Origin: Flavobacterium celericrescens
GTDB lineage: Bacteria; Bacteroidota; Bacteroidia; Flavobacteriales; Flavobacteriaceae
Direction: 5' to 3'
NCBI RefSeq assembly: GCF_011392075.1
Contig: NZ_JAAJBV010000012.1
Location: 1-64,000 of the forward strand
DNA length: 64,000 bases
A program made the translations under genes and the position numbers. Positions 17,823-25,625 of the stretch are shown piece after piece. Within the stretch, counting starts at the first letter, position 1. Each line of letters starts with the position of its first letter. Below the pieces are notes generated by a model that was not told the origin of the DNA, ran no database searches, and saw nothing but the letters and a program-made list of their open reading frames with translations.

Positions 17823-18944
17823 ATGAAAACAATATTATTCATCATACAAAAAGAATTCAAGCAAATTTTTAGAGATAAAAGCATGCTTCAACTTATATTT
17901 ATATTACCCATTTTGCAATTATTAATTTTGTCAAATGCAGCTACATTCGATGTTAAAAATATTGCAATAACCTTTGTTGACAATGACCAAAGTAGAGAAT
18001 CAAGAGATTTAATAAATGCTTTTAAAGCCTCAACCTATTTTAAAGTTACAGAACCCTATTTTTCTGAAAAAGAAGCTATCCAAGAAATGCAAAAAGGAAA
18101 AACCGACATTATTGTAAATATTCCAATTCACTTCAATCGTGACCTTCAAAAATACCAAAAAACAAGTATTTCAGTAAGTATTAATGCTATAGATGCTGCA
18201 ACAGCAGGTGTTGAAAATGTATATGTAACACAAATTATAAATACATACAATCAAAACATTCAAATGCAGTCCAACTATTTTTCAGGAAACAAAGAAATAC
18301 CTCAAAATATTATAGCCATACCCTCTTTTTGGTACAACAAAACCTTAAACTACAAAACCTTTATGGTTCCAGGTATCTTGGTTTTATTGGTTACCATGCT
18401 TACTTTATTTCTGTCATCAATGAATATAGTTAGAGAAAAAGAGATAGGAACATTAGAACAAATTAATGTAACACCAATAAAAAAATATCAGTTTATAGTT
18501 GGAAAATTATTTCCATTTTGGGTGCTTGGCTTAGTGATTTTGACTGTTGGTTTAGTAATATCCAAAGTTGTTTTTAATGTCCCTATGTTAGGTAATATTT
18601 TCCTTGTTTATGGTTTCACATCAGTGTATTTGCTATTAATTTTAGGATTCGGACTATACATATCTAATCATACCGAAACCCAACAACAAGCAATGTTTAT
18701 TGCGTGGTTTTTTATGGTGATTTTCATATTAATGAGTGGTTTATTTACACCTATCGAAAGTATGCCAAAATGGGCACAGAACTTAACATTGTTAAATCCT
18801 ATTCGATACTTTGTAGAGTTCATAAGAATGGTTCTACTAAAAGGATCTGGATTTTTTGAAGTATTGCCAAACCTATTAATTGTTACCGGATTTGCAGTAT
18901 TTGTAAACGGCATGGCGGTTTGGAGTTATAAAAAATCAAATTAG
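17823..18944 (+). CDS. ABC-2 type transporter permease (second subunit)
   Basis: 373 aa, same architecture as the preceding permease: N-terminal helix (about 20-40), extracytoplasmic domain, then five helices. VREKEIGTLEQINVTPIKKY is the coupling motif and FTPIESMPKWAQNLTLLNPI the usual loop before the last helix. Completes an OMF-adaptor-ATPase2-permease2 exporter. It is separated from its partner by 96 bp containing a dispersed repeat, the widest gap within the operon. Confidence 0.9.
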   Translation: MKTILFIIQKEFKQIFRDKSMLQLIFILPILQLLILSNAATFDVKNIAITFVDNDQSRESRDLINAFKASTYFKVTEPYFSEKEAIQEMQKGKTDIIVNIPIHFNRDLQKYQKTSISVSINAIDAATAGVENVYVTQIINTYNQNIQMQSNYFSGNKEIPQNIIAIPSFWYNKTLNYKTFMVPGILVLLVTMLTLFLSSMNIVREKEIGTLEQINVTPIKKYQFIVGKLFPFWVLGLVILTVGLVISKVVFNVPMLGNIFLVYGFTSVYLLLILGFGLYISNHTETQQQAMFIAWFFMVIFILMSGLFTPIESMPKWAQNLTLLNPIRYFVEFIRMVLLKGSGFFEVLPNLLIVTGFAVFVNGMAVWSYKKSN

Positions 18945-18972
18945 AAGTTTAAGTTTTTAAAAGGTATTAAAA

Positions 18973-19701
18973 ATGAATGGTAATAAATTAGTTACGAATG
19001 AATCTTTATTCTTTCGAGGTCCGCTATCGAGATTTAAAGAGCTAATGTTCACATTTAGGGTTCAAATTAATTTTATAAGAGCATTTAGAAAATTACATTT
19101 CCTTGGTCCATGTGTAACTATTTTTGGTTCGGCTCGGTTTACACCAGAATCAGAACATTATAAAAATGCTGAAAAAATTGGTGCAGAAATTTCTAAATTA
19201 GGTTTTACAATAATGACAGGTGGCGGACCAGGAATAATGGAAGCCGCAAATAAAGGAGCATTTGAAAATGATGGTTATTCTGTTGGTTGCAATATTGTAT
19301 TGCCAAGAGAACAAAAACCAAATCCATATTTACATAAATGGATAGATATTCCTTATTTTTTTGTTCGTAAAGTTGTTTTGATAAAATATTCGTATGCCTT
19401 TGTAGTGATGCCAGGTGGAGTTGGTACTTTAGATGAATTATTTGAAGCACTTACATTGATACAAACTAAAGTAATTAAAAACTTTCCGATAATTATTTTT
19501 GATTCAGATTATCATAAAGAACTTTGTCATCATATTAAAATTATGCTTGAAAATGAAAGCATCAGTCCAGAAGATATGAAGCTCCTTTTTGTAACTGATT
19601 CTATTCCTGATTTAATTACACATCTTGAAACGCATGCAATCAAAAAATTTGGGTTAGTAAATAAACAATATAAACCAAAATGGTGGTTTTTAGAAAAATA
19701 A
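18973..19701 (+). CDS. LOG family protein (Rossmann fold, TIGR00730-like)
   Basis: 242 aa. GGGPGIMEAANKGAF (about 77-91) and PGGVGTLDELFEALTLIQT (about 149-167) are the two LOG-family signatures; the Glu of the second motif is the catalytic residue in characterised members, which release ribose-5-phosphate from nucleoside monophosphates. Older annotation as lysine decarboxylase is a misnomer. It starts 28 bp after the exporter permease and may share its transcript; why a nucleotide-processing enzyme accompanies an efflux operon is unclear. Confidence 0.88.
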   Translation: MNGNKLVTNESLFFRGPLSRFKELMFTFRVQINFIRAFRKLHFLGPCVTIFGSARFTPESEHYKNAEKIGAEISKLGFTIMTGGGPGIMEAANKGAFENDGYSVGCNIVLPREQKPNPYLHKWIDIPYFFVRKVVLIKYSYAFVVMPGGVGTLDELFEALTLIQTKVIKNFPIIIFDSDYHKELCHHIKIMLENESISPEDMKLLFVTDSIPDLITHLETHAIKKFGLVNKQYKPKWWFLEK

Positions 19702-19804
19702 AACAATTCTTGTCTATGTCTTTTTAATTAATACTAAAATGTAGAAAAATATTATTTTCTTTCTTGTAAAATATCTGAAAATATAGACGAATTAGCAATA
19801 AAAT

Positions 19805-20707
19805 ATGAAAAAGAATATAGGATTAGTTTTTATTATTGTAATAACGACCATAACTTCAGCTCAAACTAAAGTAGATACAACAGCAATTCTATCTTTAGAT
19901 AAAATAGCACAAGTTAACCAAGGAGAAAGTTATGTTACATTTCCTTTTGATATTGGTAATTTAGAACCCTTACTATTTGAAGCAAATGTTAGTCCTAATT
20001 TTAAAATTCGAGAACGTAAAGATTCAAGATTAATGGCAGTACTTACCTCTCAAATCATTATAAGAATGTTTGATGAATATTCATATCCAGTAAAAACACC
20101 CAGTTATATTCCTCAAATAGCATTTTATTTTCTAACAGGACATAAAGAATCAGCCAATAAATTAACACTTTTTGGTAAAATTGCACATCATTCGAATGGT
20201 CAAAACGGAAATTTCTATACCGAAAATGGAGATATCAATTTACAATCAGGAAACTTTGCAACTAATTATATAGAACTTGGATTTTTAAAATCATCATATA
20301 GTCAAAACTTGAAAGCTTTCAAATTTATAAAAAGCTCATTTGAAATCCACCCAAAGAGTTGGATGTTAGAGGAACTTCATGGTCAATATAGCGGATTGCG
20401 ATGGCACAATACCTTTTTAGCTTATAAACTTCCTATGAAAACAAATCCACTTCCAAACGAAAAACAAAGAGCAAACTTCTCAATTAAAGCTGAAACGACA
20501 ATAATGTTAGATAATTTTAATAATTGGAACTATTTTGACGCCAAAAGATTAAATGCAAGTCTAATTCTCTATTATCACCCAAAATTCTTAGAAGATATTG
20601 GATTTTTTGTTCAATTCTATCATGGTATGGATTATTATAATATTTATTTTCAACATCAAATCAGCTCAATAAGATTTGGTATAATGACAGAAACTTTACG
20701 TTTTTAA
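19805..20707 (+). CDS. Outer membrane beta-barrel protein, possibly phospholipase A-like
   Basis: 300 aa with a signal peptide (cleavage near TSAQ at residue 20). Alternating aromatic strands and a terminal phenylalanine (ETLRF) fit an outer-membrane barrel. The segment KIAHHSNGQNGNFY matches the HxSNG active-site box of OMPLA (PldA), giving a candidate His/Ser pair; the downstream asparagine position is uncertain. An enzyme of outer-membrane lipid turnover is a reasonable but unproven reading. It follows the LOG gene by 103 bp and ends the efflux block. Confidence 0.6.
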   Translation: MKKNIGLVFIIVITTITSAQTKVDTTAILSLDKIAQVNQGESYVTFPFDIGNLEPLLFEANVSPNFKIRERKDSRLMAVLTSQIIIRMFDEYSYPVKTPSYIPQIAFYFLTGHKESANKLTLFGKIAHHSNGQNGNFYTENGDINLQSGNFATNYIELGFLKSSYSQNLKAFKFIKSSFEIHPKSWMLEELHGQYSGLRWHNTFLAYKLPMKTNPLPNEKQRANFSIKAETTIMLDNFNNWNYFDAKRLNASLILYYHPKFLEDIGFFVQFYHGMDYYNIYFQHQISSIRFGIMTETLRF

Positions 20708-20719
20708 AATATTTTAGAA

Positions 20720-21569
20720 TTGAATTTAAAAATAAACACATTACTTTCAGACTTAAATGAACAGCTGAATTTTATAGATATAGAATTTGATGATACAATT
20801 AATCGATGCGAAAAAGCAATTGAAATTATTATAGTTTCAATTCAAAAACTTAAAATTTTGTTTCTCAAAGAAAAATTTAAAAATCAAGAACAAGAAATAG
20901 ATTTTTTCAAAAATATAAAGCCAAAGTTTACTTCAAAACTAATATATTATAATGTAATTTTCAAAATTGAAACCAAAAAACCACATGGTGGCGAACGTAT
21001 TTTAAAAAAATATCTAAACAATGAATTAGATAAGTTAAAACGTTACTTCGATAACAATTTAGATTTTTACAGATATTATCGCACAGGAAGTAATTACTTA
21101 GATAATCAAATATTTCACGAGAGGAAAATTTGATATTAAGATGGCATTAGATAGTTTTTATTTCGAAGCAGACCACACATTTTCAACATCTCATGATTTT
21201 AAAGTGGCAAAAATTTTGGCGCATGATTTAATCCAAGTTTATCTTGAAGACAAGTTATTAATTATGGAAAATAGAGATCCAAAAGAAAAGTCACAAGTCA
21301 ATCCCAAGGTCAAGCAAAATTGGACAGGTTCTAAGGTCGCGTTAATAGAACTTTTATATGCTTTGCATACCGAAGGTGTGTTCAATAATGGTGCATCAGA
21401 TTTGAAAGATATTGCAGAATATTTCGAAAATGTGTTCAATATCGATTTAGGTCAGTATCATAGAGCTTTCCTTGAAATTAGAATGCGAAAATCCGACCAA
21501 ACAAAGTTCCTCAATACACTAAAAGAAAAATTAGTAAAACGAATGGAAAACACAGACGACTTGCATTAA
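20720..21569 (+). pseudogene. rteC: rteC, split by a one-base frameshift
   Basis: RteC activates excision of Bacteroides conjugative transposons. The first part (20720-21133, TTG start, 137 aa) matches the RteC N-terminal half up to YYRTGSNYLDNQIFH. The second (21141-21569, 142 aa) continues in the +1 frame with LDSFYFEADHTFSTSHDFKV and WTGSKVALIELLYALHTEG, the well-conserved C-terminal DNA-binding part. Removing one G near 21117-21120 would restore a continuous reading (FHRGKFDIKMALDSFYF). A sequencing error or programmed frameshifting cannot be excluded. If real, it would reduce regulated excision of the island. Confidence 0.85.
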
Positions 21570-21602
21570 TACTAATAAATACAATACTTTACATAAAAAT
21601 CT

Positions 21603-21658
21603 ATCACAACTTGTGATTGACTTGTGATTTAAAACTATTCAAATACTACAAATTTGTA
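21603..21658 (+). promoter_or_regulatory. Operator/promoter region of the Xis-like HTH gene
   Basis: Perfect 15-nt palindrome ATCACAACTTGTGAT (21603-21617); direct repeats ACTTGTGATT at 21609-21618 and 21620-21629 with an 11-bp period (one helical turn); and a perfect 12-nt palindrome TACAAATTTGTA (21647-21658). Candidate binding sites for RteC or for the downstream HTH protein. Confidence 0.5.
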
Positions 21659-21682
21659 CCATAACAATCTAAAACATACGTT

Positions 21683-21970
21683 ATGGCAATCGAAGTTATC
21701 ACTCGCGAAGACTTAAACGAATTCAGAAGTCTTCTTTTGAACGATTTAAAAGAAATCATTCAATCCAAACCACAACAAACAAAACAGTGGCTCAAATCCA
21801 ATGAAGTCCGCAAACTGTTAAACATCTCTCCAGGAACTTTACAAAACCTCCGCATCAACGGAACACTGACCTATACCAAAGTTGGCGGCATAATGTATTA
21901 TGACCATTCCGATATCGATAAGCTGTTAAATGGAAATAAGGTAAACGCTTTGCCTACTCTCTTTAAGTAG
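21683..21970 (+). CDS. Helix-turn-helix (excisionase-like) DNA-binding protein
   Basis: 95 aa with an HTH_17/MerR-like winged-helix domain in its C-terminal two thirds: QWLKSNEVRKLLNISPGTLQ, then NGTLTYTKVGGIMYYDHSDI. This domain is typical of excisionases and small regulators next to rteC in Bacteroidota integrative elements. Location between rteC and the replication genes agrees. The upstream region is rich in palindromes, so it may be autoregulated. Whether it is the recombination directionality factor is not provable here. Confidence 0.85.
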   Translation: MAIEVITREDLNEFRSLLLNDLKEIIQSKPQQTKQWLKSNEVRKLLNISPGTLQNLRINGTLTYTKVGGIMYYDHSDIDKLLNGNKVNALPTLFK

Positions 21971-21979
21971 TGTATTGTA

Positions 21980-22010
21980 TTTGTCATACCGAGCGAAGTC
22001 GAGGTATCTC
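21980..22010 (+). repeat. Dispersed repeat, CGAGCGAAGTCGAG family, copy 1
   Basis: TTTGTCATACCGAGCGAAGT followed by CGAGGTATCTC. Related copies lie at 22788-22820 (inside a gene) and 31016-31045. CGAGCGAAGTCGAG is a widespread intergenic repeat core. Confidence 0.6.
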
Positions 22011-22085
22011 CTGCAGATCAGGTCAACACTTGAACTTTGTTCAAGCTTAACTATTCACTAATTACTATTCACTAATCACTAGTAA

Positions 22086-23084
22086 ATGAATTACATCAAA
22101 CACCTAACCGGTTTCTTTGAGAAAGTAGCCATTGATAAAACGCTAAATCCAACACACGTAAGCTTATACATTGCCTTATTCCAATTTTGGAATTGTAACC
22201 GTTTTAAAAACCCAATCAGTATCAATCGCGATGAGGTAATGCGAATAAGCAAAATCAGTTCTAAAGCCACTTATCATAAATGTCTGAAGAACTTGCATAG
22301 TTTGGGTTACATCAATTACGAACCATCTTACAATCCATTCAAAGGAAGTCATGTCATTTTATTCAACTTTTCAGAAGATTTAAAACCGTTGCCAAAATCC
22401 GAAAGAAAACCAAAAAATGAACCACTTATTGAACTTGTTTCTGAACAAGCTTTGAACAAGTCTTGTACTAGTAGTGAAACAGGTACTGAACAAGCAGTAG
22501 TACCTTCTATAAACTATATAAACAATACAAACATTTTAAACGATAAAAACGTTTCAAACTTGGAAAAGCTCACAAAAAATTTTGAAGAAATAAATAATTC
22601 CAATTTAGAAAATGAAAATTCTGAAAAAGAAAAAAGTTCCGCGAAAAAAGAAAAAGAAGAAATGTTGGAAACATTGGACGATGATAATCGGCAAATACTT
22701 CAAACATTCGCCAACTCCGATGAAAATCAAATAAAAAACAGTTGGCAAAAAAGTTCCGCAAAAAAAGAAGAAAAGAAAATAACCGAGTTTGTCATATCGA
22801 GCGAAGTCGAGATAGCTCATAATCTAAAATTAAATCCTGTCATTGAAGAAATCAAACTTTATTTCCAGTCTCAAAATTTCCCGGAACTCGAGGCCCAAAA
22901 ATTTTATAACTATTTCTCCAGTGTCGGTTGGTTAGTTGGTGGCAAAACACCGATGGTCGATTGGCAAGCAGCAGCACAAAATTGGATGATTAACGCACCT
23001 AAATTCATTTCAAATGCAGAACAACCCAACAGAGCAAAACAACTCAATACATCAACCGACAAAGACTATTCAGAGCCACTTTAA
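22086..23084 (+). CDS. Replication-initiator-like winged-helix protein
   Basis: 332 aa. The N-terminal 110 residues look like a winged-helix domain (LNPTHVSLYIALFQFWNCNR, ISSKATYHKCLKNLHSLGYI). A low-complexity Glu/Lys/Asn linker (about 150-255) follows. The C-terminal segment KFYNYFSSVGWLVGGK and DWQAAAQNWMINAP matches the F-Y-GW-W pattern at the end of phage replication/helicase-loading proteins. With the DnaC-like ATPase downstream it forms a plausible initiator-loader pair. Part of the linker (EFVISSEVEIAHN) is encoded by a dispersed CGAGCGAAGTCGAG repeat at 22788-22820, an apparent in-frame insertion. Confidence 0.7.
   Translation: MNYIKHLTGFFEKVAIDKTLNPTHVSLYIALFQFWNCNRFKNPISINRDEVMRISKISSKATYHKCLKNLHSLGYINYEPSYNPFKGSHVILFNFSEDLKPLPKSERKPKNEPLIELVSEQALNKSCTSSETGTEQAVVPSINYINNTNILNDKNVSNLEKLTKNFEEINNSNLENENSEKEKSSAKKEKEEMLETLDDDNRQILQTFANSDENQIKNSWQKSSAKKEEKKITEFVISSEVEIAHNLKLNPVIEEIKLYFQSQNFPELEAQKFYNYFSSVGWLVGGKTPMVDWQAAAQNWMINAPKFISNAEQPNRAKQLNTSTDKDYSEPL
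22788..22820 (+). repeat. Dispersed repeat, CGAGCGAAGTCGAG family, copy 2, inside a coding region
   Basis: TTTGTCATATCGAGCGAAGT continuing CGAGATAGCTCAT. Read in frame it contributes about eleven residues to the linker of the initiator-like protein. Confidence 0.6.
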
Positions 23085-23103
23085 CCTGAACTTGTTTCAG
23101 GTT
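23083..23103 (+). repeat. Hairpin at the end of the initiator-like gene
   Basis: AACCTGAA/TTTCAGGTT with a 4-nt loop, overlapping the stop codon. No T tract follows, so it is not a classical terminator. The downstream spacer contains TTTGCGAACCTTGCG and GGACTTTGCGG, reminiscent of Flavobacterium intergenic repeats. Confidence 0.45.
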
Positions 23104-23201
23104 CTTTGCGAACCTTGCGTCAATCATTGCGGACTTTGCGGTTAAATCTATGAAGACTATTTTAAGCGAAGCGTCTTTACTCAATCAGCAAAAAAACTAT
23201 A

Positions 23202-23222
23202 AAACCTATGTTTCTATGTGGT
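23202..23222 (+). repeat. Dispersed repeat with CCTATGTTTCTATGTGG core
   Basis: The 21-nt block (AAACCTATGTTTC then TATGTGGT) is identical at 60497-60517, 37 kb away outside the island. It precedes the ATPase gene and contains the GTG of a spurious upstream start. Confidence 0.6.
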
Positions 23223-23235
23223 TAAAAATAAAAAT

Positions 23236-23859
23236 ATGGAAAACGAAATAAAATCACATTACAGCTACACCGAAGTAATCAATTGGCTAGAACAAAAAGG
23301 AGTTGAACTATACGGCAATCATTTCAAAATAATAGAAACTGATTACCCAATTGTGCACAAACTAATCGCATATTTCTTAAAAGACGAACCAACTTGTTTT
23401 CAATATGGAATAAACCTCAACAAAGGAATTCTATTAACCGGACCAATCGGCTGCGGAAAAACATCATTGATGAACTTAATGAAATATCTAACAGCAACAG
23501 AACATAAATTTTTCGTAAAACCGTGTCGAGATATAAGTTTTGAATTCATCCAGGACGGCTACCAAATAATTCACAAATACAGCATCGGCAAACTCTATCA
23601 ATCCGAACCAAGAACCTATTGCTTTGACGATTTAGGAACAGAAAACAACCTAAAATACTTCGGAAACGAATGCAATGTAATGGCAGAAATTTTATTAAGC
23701 AGATATGATCTATTTATTTCAAAAAAACTATTTACCCACATAACCACAAACCTATCCGCCACAGAAATAGAAAAACATTACGGCAATCGAGTTCGCTCGA
23801 GACTTAGGGAAATGGTCAATTTAATAGCATTTGAAAAATCAGCTCAAGACAAAAGATAA
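23236..23859 (+). CDS. DnaC/IstB-like P-loop ATPase (putative helicase loader)
   Basis: 207 aa. Walker A GPIGCGKTS, Walker B YCFDDLGTE, sensor region THITTNLSATEIEKHYGNRV and an arginine-finger-like RSRLREM are the DnaC/IstB AAA+ pattern. The N-terminal 70 residues may bind the partner protein. The ATG at 23236 is preferred over an upstream GTG (23218) that lies in a dispersed repeat. It probably loads a host replicative helicase for the island together with the gene at 22086. Confidence 0.82.
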   Translation: MENEIKSHYSYTEVINWLEQKGVELYGNHFKIIETDYPIVHKLIAYFLKDEPTCFQYGINLNKGILLTGPIGCGKTSLMNLMKYLTATEHKFFVKPCRDISFEFIQDGYQIIHKYSIGKLYQSEPRTYCFDDLGTENNLKYFGNECNVMAEILLSRYDLFISKKLFTHITTNLSATEIEKHYGNRVRSRLREMVNLIAFEKSAQDKR

Positions 23860-23922
23860 AATCCGCATAAATCCGCGTTGCGAAGCATCCGTTTCATCCG
23901 CGTTCCAAAAAAAAGAAACAAT

Positions 23923-24552
23923 ATGAACACAATAACCAACTTCTGGAACTACTTCCAACAAAACAACTTCGTTTTCCTACTCCTAAACGAAATCCCAAAA
24001 GACGAACTTAAAACCCATTTCGATAAACTAATCGAGATACTTCATCAATATAACAAAGACCTAAACCTCATCATCAAAAACAAAACTAAAGGCGGCGAAT
24101 TAATAATTACTGCAAACGGAAATCCCTACCTTTTCAAAGAAGTAGAATTACTAGTTCATCATGCACCGGTGGTAGAACGTTGGAAAATAACCGCATTCCT
24201 TCAACCAGAAACCAACCTAACCAAATACGAAAACGGCACCGACAAACCACTAGAATATTACGGCATCACTTTACGAATAAGTGAAATGTATTTCATCCCA
24301 TTAGAGAACCCAAACAAACCAACCGATTTAGGAATAAAAGTGTTGCTCCAAAACTACATAGTCCACAAAGACAACCCAAGACTTCGAGAAGTGATTTACG
24401 TTCACATCGAGCACTTAATTGGTGAAAAAGCATTTGCCAATGATATAGCATTTATTGCAATTGGGCAATTTGAAGGAGACGATGAAAACCAAATTGAATT
24501 ATTCAATCTAAAATCTTACATCGATTATTGTAATTCTACATTAGAAATATGA
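23923..24552 (+). CDS. Hypothetical protein of the island replication block
   Basis: 209 aa from ATG 23923, not recognised. The first 90 residues are a mix of helices and strands (FVFLLLNEIPKDELKTHFDK). The rest includes VVERWKITAFLQPETN and GIKVLLQNYIVHKDN, and the C-terminus is acidic. No signal peptide or membrane helix, so probably cytosolic. It follows the DnaC-like gene by 63 bp, a spacer with ATCCGCATAAATCCGCG-like repeats. An alternative upstream start (23878) runs through that repeat and is unlikely. The codon choice is unusually C-rich compared with the STAND gene behind it, suggesting separate origins. Confidence 0.65.
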   Translation: MNTITNFWNYFQQNNFVFLLLNEIPKDELKTHFDKLIEILHQYNKDLNLIIKNKTKGGELIITANGNPYLFKEVELLVHHAPVVERWKITAFLQPETNLTKYENGTDKPLEYYGITLRISEMYFIPLENPNKPTDLGIKVLLQNYIVHKDNPRLREVIYVHIEHLIGEKAFANDIAFIAIGQFEGDDENQIELFNLKSYIDYCNSTLEI

Positions 24553-24578
24553 TTATTTTTGTAAATTAATGATTTACA

Positions 24579-25625
24579 ATGATAACAGCAATAGAACAAG
24601 CACTTCAAAGATGTAATCCAGATAAATTTGCAAACTTATGTAGATTATATCTTGCATATCGTTTTCCAATAATTAATGCCACAGGTTTGGTAATTGGAAA
24701 GGAAAAATCTAAGAAAGGAACTCCTGATAATTTTATTTCAGATGGTGATAACTACATTTTTAACGAAGTTACAACTATTGAGAAAAAGCAATTAATAGAA
24801 AAACTTAAAGGAGATATTAGACATTGCTTTAATCAAAAGGATATTTCTCAAGAAAAAATTGTTAGAATTATTTTAATCTGCAATCAAGAAATTACAACAA
24901 AAATTCAGGAAGAATTAAATTTGTATAAAAACGAGATTAATAGATTTACAAAATTAGAAGTAATTGGATTAGATGCTTTAGCAACAATTATCTTTAGAGA
25001 CTTTCCTTCTTTAGCCAAAGAAATAGGTTTAACAATTGATACAGGTCAAATTTTAGAAATGAGTGAATTCATTACTCAATATGAAAAATCTAAGTTCGCA
25101 ACACCATTATCAAATACTTTTTATAACAGAACAGATGAATTAACAAAAGGTGAACAATTCTTAAACAAATCAGATTTTCTTTTAATTACTGGACAAGCTG
25201 GTGTAGGTAAAACAAAATTTTCATTAGAATTAGTTGAAAAATTCATACAAAGTAATTCTGATTTTATAGTTAAATACATTAGAAATAACAACCAATTAAT
25301 TTGGGAGGATTTAAAAGTTCAACTAATTAAAAATAAAAAATATTTAATTGTAGTTGATGATGCAAATAAATTAAAAAGTAATTTATCATCAATTATCACC
25401 TTCAAGAATGAATTCAAAGAGGGTAATATAAAAATAGTTTTAACGGTAAGAAATTATCTTAAAAATGAAGTAGAAAAAGAACTCAAAGAATATGAACTAA
25501 TTGAATTAGCAAATTTTGATAAAACAGAATTATCAAAAATTCTTAGCTCACCAGAGTATAACATTAATAGCTACTACATAGACAGAATTTATTCAATTTC
25601 TAAAGGAAATCCAAGGATTGCTTGA
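24579..25625 (+). CDS. STAND-like NTPase with PD-(D/E)XK-like N-terminus, 5' part of a frameshifted gene
   Basis: 348 aa. The N-terminal domain (about 1-150) contains GTPDNFISDGDNYIFNEVTT; Asp50 and Glu63-Val-Thr65 resemble the PD-(D/E)XK nuclease core of Mrr-like effectors, but with Thr where Lys is usual. Next comes a P-loop NTPase: Walker A GQAGVGKT (205-212), Walker B YLIVVDDA (Asp260-Asp261), sensor LTVR and a GNPR motif just before the stop. The reading continues in the -1 frame at 25622 with sequence that completes the NTPase, so this is probably one gene of about 1219 codons, similar in design to Avs/nSTAND antiphage proteins. Confidence 0.75.
   Translation: MITAIEQALQRCNPDKFANLCRLYLAYRFPIINATGLVIGKEKSKKGTPDNFISDGDNYIFNEVTTIEKKQLIEKLKGDIRHCFNQKDISQEKIVRIILICNQEITTKIQEELNLYKNEINRFTKLEVIGLDALATIIFRDFPSLAKEIGLTIDTGQILEMSEFITQYEKSKFATPLSNTFYNRTDELTKGEQFLNKSDFLLITGQAGVGKTKFSLELVEKFIQSNSDFIVKYIRNNNQLIWEDLKVQLIKNKKYLIVVDDANKLKSNLSSIITFKNEFKEGNIKIVLTVRNYLKNEVEKELKEYELIELANFDKTELSKILSSPEYNINSYYIDRIYSISKGNPRIA

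Noticed and set aside
23218..23235. GTG start extending the DnaC-like ATPase
   Set aside because: It lies at the edge of a dispersed repeat that is also found at 60497-60517 in a non-coding context; ATG 23236 is adequate.
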